From Talpa occidentalis (Eukaryota > Chordata > Mammalia > Eulipotyphla > Talpidae), in NCBI RefSeq assembly GCF_014898055.3, contig NW_023601104.1:42286210-42350209 (forward strand): a stretch of DNA of 64,000 nucleotides, in the 5' to 3' direction. A program made the translations under genes and the position numbers. The notes beneath the pieces are model-generated. The model worked only from the letters and a program-made list of their open reading frames with translations, was not told the origin of the DNA and searched no databases. This document shows positions 48,066 to 57,842 of this stretch, piece after piece. Every line of letters begins with the position of its first letter. Position 1 is the first letter of the stretch.

Positions 48066-48583
48066 GCTCCTGGCCACACTCACTGGGCTGGATTGGGTGG
48101 CCACCACGACCTTTGCTAAAGATTGCAGAACCCCTGTGCATGGCAGTGATGGACAAGGAGAGACCGTCATGCCTTTGCCCCAGTGCAAGGTATCCCATGC
48201 AAGCTCAGTTTCTCCCACAGCTTCCCGGAAACAGCTGGAGTGATGTGATCTGGAAGTGCAAGGATGCTTGCTCCTATAGTGTGTGCCTGGGCCAGTGGGG
48301 GACGGAATGGGTGCACATGCTTATCCATGCATGGGAAATGCATAATGCTGAGTCCCCGGTAGTTAGAAAGTATGGGGCTTAGAGATAGCCTATAAACAAA
48401 ATAAATACAGTTATTAATTCTAACCTCTAGAGAAAACTACCATAAATATTTTGATATAATTACTTACAGGTTATTTTTTGCTATGCATGCTTGAAATATA
48501 AAATTACAAAACTGAGATTCTACTATAGAAGACTTTATATTGCTTTCTATTTATTTATATATTTTTAAAGTATTTGAACTTTT

Positions 48584-48837
48584 AAAAAAAAAAGATTTAT
48601 ACAGGAGCTGGGTTGCAGGCCAGAGGGGCAGGGGGTGGGAGGATTCACCAGAGGCAGAGTGGGGAACAGAACAGGTAGATCTACTGAAATACACTGCCAA
48701 GGGTAGCAGTGGGTATACAGGAGTGGTCTGCTGTGCCATATGGGTTAGTTCCCTGGCCGGGGATTGAACTTGTGCTGCAGTGGCTGCTGATAGCTTCATA
48801 GTGCTGAAACTTAACCCATTGCACCACCAGGGAGCCC
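48584..48837 (-). mobile_element. tRNA-derived SINE, minus orientation
   Basis: Family member with a short A tail (A10 on plus strand at 48,583) and CACCAGGGAGCCC at its 5' end. 'gatttgaactttt' repeats on both sides. Confidence 0.8.
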
Positions 48838-48852
48838 ACAGATTTGAACTTT

Positions 48853-49124
48853 TTAAAGATTTTATTTATTTTTTATTTTTGGGTAGAACAACTGGGGTGT
48901 AAGCCAGAGGTGTGTGTGGGAGTAGGTGGAGAGGATTCACCAGAGACAGAGTGGGGAGCAGTACAGGCAGATCTACTGAAATGCACTGCTGAGGGGAGCA
49001 GCTGGAAAGACAGGAGGACTGCTGCCCCATGTGGGTCAGCTCACTGACTGGGATGGAACTCTGAGGTCCTCACCACGACAGTGCTGAGACTTAATCCCAA
49101 TCCCTATGCCACCAGAGAGGCCCT
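48853..49124 (-). mobile_element. Second tandem SINE, minus orientation
   Basis: More diverged copy in the same orientation, 15 bp from the preceding SINE. It ends CCACCAGAGAGGCCC. Confidence 0.8.
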
Positions 49125-49968
49125 GTGTTGCTTCTTAAAAGCATGATATTCTTTTACGTTTTCCCGTGATTAAACTTTTTTTTGAAAACAAATTTTTAAT
49201 GAATTAAAAAAATTCAGTCATATGAATTTACCATTTAAACTTTGTTCCATGGTTCTAGCTTTATTTTATTAAAAATGCTGAGATTAAATTCCTTATCCAT
49301 GAACCTTTGTGTATAACTCTGACTTTTTCTCAGAGGTGCATTCCCAGGGAGGGTTCACTTGATCCCAGGGCTTCACCGCGCCTGAGAAGGGAGGAGGCTA
49401 TGGGCTGCTGCTCCTGTTTTCCCTGTGCCTGGCCTGCCCTGTTTTCTCTCCTCCCGTGAGTGCATCAGCTGGTAAGTGGGCTGAGCAGCCTCCAGGCTGC
49501 TGAATTCCTGCTGGTTTGGTGCAGCCTCTGTGTCCGGGGGTGGCCTGTGTGTGGACCTTGTGACCTCCTCTTCTCTGCTGCAGCGACCTGTTTGCAGCTG
49601 CAAGTGAGAGCCAAGCATCTCTGCACCTCTGGTCAAAGCTCCAGGATAGAGGCTCTTCTTATTGTTGCCTGGAGACATTTCCCTTTGTCCCAGCACAGGG
49701 ATGGAGGGGTGGGGCTGTTACTACTGTCACCTAGTGGCAAGAGGGCAGGGTGCTCTAAACATCCTGCACCTTGTCATTCAATGTTCTCAGTGATTCTGGA
49801 CATCTCTGAAAAGAAATCAAAGTTGGAACAGGGTATAGGCAAAGAAGGATCTGCTGTAATTTTTTGTTTGAGATGGAGAAATGGAAACTAACTCTCCAGG
49901 AAAACTCTTCCTTCTGTTCCTTATATTTTCTTCATTATATTCTTCCTATCACTGTCTCTTTTACACAT
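49125..49968. other. Unit 2-specific sequence downstream of CMA1 copy B, no gene seen
   Basis: Has no counterpart in unit 1, where the corresponding part is deleted. The open frame at 49,460-49,891 is not supported by splice or family signals. Confidence 0.45.
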
Positions 49969-50016
49969 GTGTGCGCGCGCACACACACACATACACACAC
50001 ACACACACACACACGC
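49969..50016. repeat. (CA)n/(CG)n microsatellite
   Basis: GCGCGCGCACACAC... run with a single T interruption, ending in CGCGCG. Confidence 0.9.
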
Positions 50017-50120
50017 GCGTCATAGCTTCCAGGCTGCCTGGGCTGGGTATCAGGTTCTACATACTGGGAGAAACGAGAGGCAGGGAGAGGGGACATTCCC
50101 TCAGGTCTGGCAGTGAGGTC

Positions 50121-50126
50121 TTTATT
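50121..50126 (-). terminator. Polyadenylation signal, CMA1 copy B
   Basis: AATAAA on the minus strand, 142 nt beyond the TAA stop of CMA1 copy B. The next downstream sequence is the (CA)n tract. Confidence 0.6.
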
Positions 50127-50267
50127 GAGGTTTATGGAGGAATCTTTTTGAGGCTTGTGGATGTGCTAGAACTACAACAGGAAATGGAGGCAGCTGGAGA
50201 GTGAGTGGAACAGGGAACCTGCTCAAATCCAGTTCAGATTTCTTCTCAGGCTGGCCGGGCTTCAGGG

Positions 50268-52904
50268 TTAGTTCTCCTTCAGGATCTCATTGATCCAGGG
50301 CCGGTAATGGGAGATCCTGGTGTAGACAGCGGGGGGCTGGCCATCGGATCTCCCATAGGACACGATGCCCTGGGCCACCCCAGCACACAGCAGAGGGCCT
50401 CCTGAGTCTCCCTGTGGATTCGGAGGGCAGGAAAGGGAGGAGACAGGGAGGGAGGGAGAGAGAGACAAAAAGATGAGCCCGGGAAGTCCTTCACTCCTGT
50501 CTGACCATCCCAAGTCCAAGTAGGGTCATACCCTGGAGCCTGGCTCCTCGTGGGGTCATCTACCTTGTCCATGCCCGTGCAGGGCCTGGAGGGCCGTCAG
50601 GGGCTGCACGGGGCCACGCAAGAGGCTCCACAGAGAGACATTCCCGCCTCCCAGTGCCATGATCGCAAAGCCAGCGCTGCCTGGCATCCTTCACCCCATC
50701 TCCTTCAGGAGAGTCTAGTCCCTGCAGAGTGATTTGTGGAGAAGCATGGTATTCCAAGGATCACCTTAAACGCAGACTTTGTCTTCCTGGAATTGCCCAC
50801 GCACAGCTGGAGATTGTGGTCAAACTTGAGGAAGTGTCCGCAGGCCTGGGGTTCCAGGACTCTCAGCTTCACCTCTTGCAGAGTGTGGGAGCCCGGGCCG
50901 GACACGTTTGTTCTTCCCCAGCCGGCCACCCGGCACATCTTCCCAGGTGGGATGACATTGAAATGGGGTGCCAGGGGAGAGTCCCCACTGCCAGGGTCAG
51001 GTTGGCTTTCTCCTTGAGCTGTGAGGGGAATGAGGGGCTGTCAGCTCTGGACAAGGGACCGGGGGCAGTAGAGGAGCTGGGAGGGACAGCACCAATGGTG
51101 CCACGGGAGGGTCACATCCAGGACTGAGCTGCTGGGGTGCAGTCTGGAGGCAGGTTGGGAGTATGGGGACCCGCAGGAGAAAACTTGAGACGACAGGGGG
51201 TAGGGAAGGGAGGAACACATCGTCACCTTCAGTAACATGATGTCGTGCTGGACACTCATATCGTCATAGTTTGGATGAGGAAACTGTCTTATGACCTCGA
51301 GCTGCTGCCATGTGTCTTCCTTATGTTTTGTGTCATGGGCCCCCAGGACCACCACTATGAGCCTGTTGTGAGGGGACGGAACGACAAGGGGAGACAGTGA
51401 TGGTCTGAGATGTGCCCGTTCTGGGGAACAGGAAGTGGAGTCTTTCACTGGGTCACCTGATGCTGCCACCCCTCTTCTCTTGGTCCACTTTTGGCATTGG
51501 GGGGCTCAGGTATTGCTCGGGGAAGAGAGTTTTCAGGGAACAGAGATAATTTCCAGGACCTTGGAGTAGCTGGGGACTGAGCAGAGGCCATGGAGGACCC
51601 AGCAGGGTCAGCACTTCCTAATTCAGGGCGCCCTGTAGGAGCACCACCCACACAGGAGCAAGAGAGTTCAGAGGAGAGGCGAAAGTATGGGGTCCCAATT
51701 GGACCCCGTTCCCTGACTCTGATGGAAGGATGGGTTTAGGTTCTTGAGAAGGGCGTAGATAGAGTGTCCCAGAGAACTGGGTGGGGCCCAGTATCTTATG
51801 TGTTGGGGTCTGGCAGGGGTGGGGGTACCTTAGGAGCGACTCTTGATACCTCTCCTTTTCCTTTGGGAAAGGAGTTGTGTTCTCAATGACTGAGGATCAG
51901 GCCATCTCTTCAGTGATGTTTGCCCAAGTTTGCCTTCTCTTAAGGCTGACCCAATCCAAGGGCCTCTCCTCTGGTCCCCCAAGGGTGTGCTCCTGGTTCC
52001 TACTCTTGCTCTTTAACCCTGGTTTGGGGTAGACAGCCCTGAAGTCTCACCTTCCTGCACAGTGGGCAGCTGTCAGCACAAAGTTCCTTCTTATCAGGAA
52101 GCCGCCGCATGTGGCTAGGTTACCCTGAGGAAGGACAATTTCCAGATAGGCCATGTAGGGGCGGGAGTGTGGCCTGGACTCTGTGCCCCCGATGATCTCC
52201 CCTGGAACAGAGAACCCAGGCCTGAGCACAAGCATCGGTGTTCTCTCTGCAGAATGCGCAAGCTGGGCTCAAGAGGGAGAGGCTTCTTACTCACCCTCAC
52301 CCTGTGCACTGCCCATCCTCCCTCAGGTGTCTGGCGCCTCCTTCCCCGCCCACAGCCTCCCACTGAGTTGTCCTCCCATCATGGAGGCGCAGCAACCATG
52401 CAGGTGTTGCTCATCTTGGCTTTCCCCCACTCCCATTCTGCCCCTGCCTCAGCCCTCCTTTTCACTAAGCCAGTCTCTCCAGGCTCCTGTCTCATCCTTC
52501 TGCACAGCCCGTGAGTGGTGTCCGAACGGCCATATTACCAGACAACGTGTGGTCTGGAAAGGAGAGGTTGAAGGGGGCCTAGGCCCTCATACATGCTCTC
52601 ACCTTCTGTGTTGAGAAGACACATGTCTCCTTTTCTACTTGCTCTGGGATGTCCCCCAATCAATGTGGGGTTTCTGGGAACTATTACAGGCTGCAGACAA
52701 TGGGTGGGCACATCCCAAGTGGAAGCTTCCACTCTGGCTCTTGGAGAGAGAGCCTGGAACCCTGTTTGAGAGTCAACTCTATTCAGACTAAACTTTGTTG
52801 TAGGAGCTGATCCTACAGCTTTGGGTGGAAAGGGCCCGAGACTCACCAGCTTTGGCCCTGGAGCACAGGACAGCGAACAGCAGGGTGAGAGGAAGACGAT
52901 GCAT
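50268..52904 (-). CDS. CMA1: Mast-cell chymase copy B, all five exons, one frameshift
   Basis: Chymase, the chymotrypsin-like protease stored in mast-cell granules. Exon 1 is 52847-52904 (leader [19 protein letters not shown]), exon 2 52051-52201 (GE dipeptide, [15 protein letters not shown]57 in TAAHC), exon 3 51227-51362 (D102 in HDIMLLK), exon 4 50765-51018 (CRVAGWG, QACGHF, LQLCVG), exon 5 50268-50411 (GDSGGPLLC with Ser195; ends ...[12 protein letters not shown]). By alignment the S1 pocket is Ser189, Gly216, Ala226, the usual chymase set. All splice sites are canonical. Exon 4 is 254 nt, not 255: a five-G run of copy A (about 15,744-15,748) is four G here (about 50,974), which breaks the frame after VGTLP. 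Apart from this base the gene would be complete. Either it is a very recent pseudogene or the base is an assembly error. TATAAAA lies at 52,958-52,964. Confidence 0.85.
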
Positions 52905-52957
52905 CTTCTCAGAGAGGCTGCCCATAGCGAGTGCTGCTTCTATTTTCCAGCTGTGGG

Positions 52958-52964
52958 TTTTATA
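52958..52964 (-). promoter_or_regulatory. TATA box, CMA1 copy B
   Basis: TATAAAA on the minus strand, 53 nt upstream of the ATG, same context as in copy A. Confidence 0.7.
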
Positions 52965-54446
52965 ATCCATCAAGCCAGGGCAGGGCAGGGCAGGCTGATA
53001 ACCACAGGAACTGGCTGGTGATTTTCTTCCCTCATTTAAACTGACTGTCTTTCAGATCAGCAGCTGCCCCAGAGCTGCCATCTGTTTTATTATAAGTGAA
53101 GGGAGGCCTGAACTTCCAAGACCTGGCTTCCAGGGTAAACGCTCAACTGTGGTACCTCATGGGGCACATGGAATCTAGGGAAGAGATGAGTTACTCATAC
53201 AGCTCTGCCTGACCACCTGACACATCCTATTCTTGAGTTGCATTCCATCCTCCACTGCTCCCTCAGCTGCCCACGTATTCTCTTTGAACAACCTAGCTTA
53301 GGCCCCCAGGGAAACTGAAAACTTTGGAACTGCCTGTGGTCTTGATTTTTTCCTCTCCCAACTATTGTTGAACAGAAAATACAACTGAAAGCTCCCTAAA
53401 TGTTACCTGGAGCCTTGGTCCTATTGCAACTACTGATCCTCATCTGTGTCATTAATCTCACAGAATTTACTTCCCTTCACACTACTCCAACTTACCAAAC
53501 GTATCTGCAGGCTAGCATGTGCCATTCAAGAAACAAAGAATTATCTAGTGTTATGTCTAAGAATTCTTTGTCTGACTCCAGGTGACAAAGATTTCTTTTA
53601 TTATTTTTTTCTACATGTTTTATAGTTTTATATCTGGGTTTACGACCCATTTGAGTCAATTTTTATAAAAGCTGTGAGACTTAGGCTGGAGTTCTTTTTT
53701 CTTTTCTTTTTCTTTTCGCATACGGTATCAGGAAAAAGAGCTGAGGCAATGTTGATAAAGTTGCTCCAGAGGGGCCCTCACTGGAAGGCAGTTCTTTTCC
53801 TTGAATTTTGCCTGGCTTTGATTAAATGTCCGCTTTACTACTACAGCGCTGACTCATCGAGACTGTGGGCCTGCAAGGACAATTTGCCTTCCATGTCTTT
53901 TAGACCCCCCTGGAAAAATACCAAGTAACAGCACGGTATTAACTTCACCCATTTCCAGCTTGTAGAAATGCATTTCCTTGGCCCTAACTTGCCCTTTGCT
54001 CATGTCTGCTTGGCTCCTCTTCATCTTGGTGGAGATGCCTGGCAGTGTCCTTCATGATGGTGACTTTGAGTAAAAATTCATCTGAACTCTTGCGAGGCCA
54101 ACTGGAGGCCAGATATGATGCACAGAGACTCACAGATGTGCTGGTCCAGGCGGGGCTAGGGTGAGGCCATGAGTTGATGCTCTCTCTCAGGGTCTGCAAG
54201 AGCTCCCCCAAGCAGCTGTCTTCTTCAATTTGCACCCAGGTGCCTCCCTGGCCTGGAGGCAAGTTTCCTGCAGGGTGGCAGTTTCTTGAAGGCAAAGGCT
54301 GCAGTGATGGAGCAGAGCAGGAAACTGGGTATAAAGACAGGAGTAAAGTGTGTATGGAGCAGGAGTAAAGTGCTGTTAGTCTCATTACTGTGGAAAAGAA
54401 TTTTCTGACACAGACAGGAGCTACCCTCTCTAAATATATGTTTTTA
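52965..54446. other. CMA1 copy B upstream region, no gene seen
   Basis: Aligns with 17,549-20,292 of unit 1 minus the SINE at 18,363 and the 1-kb block at 18,798. No coding exon recognised. Confidence 0.55.
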
Positions 54447-54520
54447 GGGCCTCCCTGGTGGCACAGGGGTTAAGTGTCAGCGCTATCAAGCTATTGCCAG
54501 CCACTGTGGCCTGAGTTTGA
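54447..54520 (+). mobile_element. SINE 5' end, cut off by a deletion
   Basis: First 74 bp of the SINE shared with 20,293 in unit 1. It stops at TTTGATC and continues directly into 'acattctgaggtgctgg', which in unit 1 lies 2.8 kb further on (about 23,187). Confidence 0.85.
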
Positions 54521-55174
54521 TCACATTCTGAGGTGCTGGGAATTAGAATGTCAATATATATATTTGGCAGGGACATAGTGCAGCCGTAACAACTGCTTCA
54601 GTACGCACACATGCCAGCCCACTATGTGGTGCAGGATGATATGAATTTAAAAATGGCCAGAGAAACTGGGGGTGCAGGAGAGACAGCTTGCAGGTTCGCA
54701 GGGGAGGGTATAGTACTAGGACATGAGTTGGTAGAAGTGATATTTTCCAGTGAGGTTTTAGGCCTGGGGCTCAGCAAAGGTGGCTTTGAGATGGCCTGGG
54801 GAGAGAGTCTTGGCCCACCATGCTCCTAAGGGTGCTAAAGATGCATATTATATTGGGAGGAGCAGGCTCTTTAGCATTTCCCCAAGTTCCCCACAGCCTC
54901 TAGGGGCTTCTTTCTGTGAGTTCGACTAACTTATCTGGATTGTATCTTAGGTAGAACAGTGTTATTGGGGCAGTTTCTCCTGCTGACTGTGTGCTGCTGA
55001 GACCTTTATCATCCTGTTGTGGGTCAGATGGGCCCATCCTTGAGCCTCATCCTCCAACACTTCAAAGTTAACCCTAGTGCGCTGATTACAAGCTTATCCT
55101 TTGTGCTTATCACCAGCTACTCTTTCCACGGCAGGGGTCTGAGTGACACTTGCTGGGTCTGTAGGTCATCATAC

Positions 55175-55470
55175 AAGTCGATGACGGAACCCTGCAGTCC
55201 TGAATGCATGCCTGATGGTGGACACCTGGAATAGGGTGTGGGCATGTGTAGATGGGATTCACCTGGGCTAAGACTGGGCTTTTAGGGCAGCATCAAGGGG
55301 ATGCCAGTAGAAGCTGAGAACCCAAAGAACCCAGCACCCCTGCCTGCCGTGTACCTGATAAATCCCAACAACAGCCTGCAAAAGTCACTGAGGGCTCCAG
55401 GACTCTCTCCTCCTTTACCCCGTCTGCTCTGGTCATAGAAAACCTGCAATGTGTCATTCCTGCCCCTGCA
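55175..55470 (+). mobile_element. Partial LTR related to the 20,422-22,478 element
   Basis: 'gtcctgaatgcatgcctgatgg', 'gcacctggaatagggtgtggg'-type and 'tctcctcctttaccccgtctgc' blocks match the LTR of the short LTR element, here on the plus strand and more diverged. The poly-A signal position reads GATAAATCCC. The first bases of the LTR are missing. Unit 1 has no LTR at the aligned point (about 23,835). Confidence 0.75.
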
Positions 55471-56039
55471 GGGAGGTTCCAGGTTTCCTGCCCCACCCAA
55501 AAGGAGGGTGGAGCTGAGCAGGGAGAGAAGAAGCTGCAGAGGAGACTGAGGAAGGAAGGAAGCAGGATGGAGAGCCAGAAGGAGAGCTGGAGGAGGCACA
55601 TGGAGCTGAGAGACATTGAAGAAACTGCATTTTCCTTTTGGTCGTGGACTGGGTGACACAGATGTGGGTGAGAAACCCATGGGGAGGTGACAATGGCGGT
55701 TTTTGTCTTGATTTTGCTATTTTCCTCCCAGACTTGTCTGGTTGTTTCTGATCCTTTTCTGTGGGTCCCCACTGGAAGATGCTTTAGACTTGTGGCAGGC
55801 TTTGGGGCTTTGTTCTGGGGCAATCCTGCTTGGGTGGACTTTTACCCATGAGGGGATGGGTAACTTTGGGTGCTTGATTTGGAAACTACATTCTTTGCCT
55901 TTTCTGTATTGTTTATTAATTATATTAAAATTCCTTTTCATTAAAGTCTCATATGTTTTGTGTTGATGCAGCAGTTGGCAGAACCTATTTAGAGCAGGCA
56001 GGTTTGCAGGGTTGGGGGTACCCCTCTCCCTGCCCTGTA

Positions 56040-57000
56040 ACAAAACCATCATACACAAAAAATAGGCAACCTATAGGGAAAAATATTTGCATATCACATA
56101 TGTGATGAGGGGCTAATTTCCATAAAATACAAAGTACTTAAAAAAAATCCAACAACGGAAAAAGCAGACAACCCAATCAAAAAATGGGGCAAGGCCTAAA
56201 TATTTTTCTAAAGAAGACATTCACAAGGCCTGCAGACATGTGAAAATTTGTTCAGCACCACTTATTATCAATAGAAGGGAAATGCAAATAAAACCACAAT
56301 GAGGTACCCCCTCACCCCTGTGAGAATGACTCGTATAAAAAAGAATGAAAACAATGGATGTTGACAAGGATGTGGAGAAAAAGGCACTCTCATTCACTGC
56401 TGGTGGGAATGCAAGTTGGTGCACCCTTAATGGGAAATGCTATGGAGATGTCTTAAGAAAATAAAAATGGCTATCTCATATGATCTGGCAGTACCTCGGC
56501 TAGAAATTTATCAAAAAGATATGAAAAGTATAATATGAAAAGACTAAATGTACGCTATGTTCATAGCAGCACTGTCCACAATAGCTAACTCATGATACCA
56601 AACCAAGTCCCATCAACAGATGAATGATAAGCTGTGGACTATGTACTCAATGAAACACTATACAACTATTAAAAAGATGAAACAGTGTCTTTTGGGACAA
56701 AAGGAATGGAACTCAAGGTGATTTTGTTAAGTGAAATAATTCAGGAAGTGAAAGACAGATATCAGATGGCTCTGCTCATCTGTGCAATATAGATAATGAA
56801 AAAACATACACAGGCAAAGGAGGAGTGAATCTTGGAGTTAGTGAAAGTCCAGTATTGCCTCTATTCTGCCAGGGGAAACAGGAGGGTGGGAGAAGGGGAA
56901 GGCGTAGGGAGGAAGATGGGGTATTGGACGGGTGGCTTGAGAAGGGTGAGTGGGACATGAGCACTTATAGAGGAGTGAAAATATAACCCCCAAATTAAAT
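56040..57000 (+). mobile_element. Old L1 3' fragment, plus strand
   Basis: Degenerate ORF2 3' end ('atgttcatagcagcactgtccacaatagc', 'aagatgaaacagtg', 'ttaagtgaaataattcagg') and a 3' tail ending 'cccaaattaaataaac'. It is the fuller version of 25,500-25,880 in unit 1. Confidence 0.8.
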
Positions 57001-57779
57001 AAACTAATGGGAAGAGACTCAGCATGTTTTTCCTACTCTCTCTTAGACCACAAGCCTGGAACAGACCTGGCACTTATTCAAGATATCCGCTGGCAAGATA
57101 CTTCCAAGAGGGACATGAAGACATGAAGCTATAGACGAGTAGTTAGCAGCTGATTTAGCTCTAGCAAAGGCTGTGGGGCAGCTGGTGGACAAGGGCTGAG
57201 CAGCCCTACTCCAGTGGGAGGTGTGTCTAAGGTGGGAGACCATCTGTCACCTTGTCACAGGTGCCATGAGGATTAGGTGGTTACAAACTGGTCCTCCTCG
57301 AGGCCCTGCTGCAAACACACAGGGGAGCTGGCAGACAGGACCCGGCGGGGACAGAGCCCAGAGCAGACATCCCGCTGAGCTATAGCTACAGGGAGACTAA
57401 GGAGGGGACTCAGGGAGAGGTGGGGCTGCTGGGACCCGGCCTACGTCAGGTGTGGGAAGTGGGGCACAAATGCTTCTTCCCAGGCCTCTGCCTTGGAGGT
57501 TGGGCTGGGATCCAGGAAGGAGCCAAGGTCTCCCTAAGGGTCTCTGGGAAGTGAGTTCCATTGTTCTGTTGGGAGACAGTCCCTCCTGGTGGCCAGGCAG
57601 AGGGACCACCTTTGCTGCTGTGGATGGGCAGGGGAGGCACAGGTGGGAGCTGGTGGCATGTGGTGGCAGAGGGGAGGGGTTGATGGGAAGACAGGAGAAG
57701 ATGGGGAAAATGACCTGGTACGTGGATGATTTCATTCAACAGACAGAGAGAACACAAATACTCTCACTGGGCAATGGTG
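57001..57779. other. Region downstream of granzyme copy 3, no gene seen
   Basis: Aligns with 25,880-26,607 of unit 1. No exon recognised; open frames are short. Confidence 0.55.
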
Positions 57780-57785
57780 TTTATT
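57780..57785 (-). terminator. Polyadenylation signal, granzyme copy 3
   Basis: AATAAA on the minus strand, 58 nt beyond the TAG at 57843-57845, as in copy 2. Confidence 0.7.
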
Positions 57786-57842
57786 AAGAGTCAGTCATAC
57801 CCACATAAGTGCAGAAGGAGACCACGAACAGGTGGTAGTGGT

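Noticed and set aside
54600..54830. Frame conserved with 23,274-23,492 as a possible small gene
   Set aside because: It is the same duplicated flank next to an old interspersed repeat. Differences do not look synonymous-biased and there is no start or splice context.
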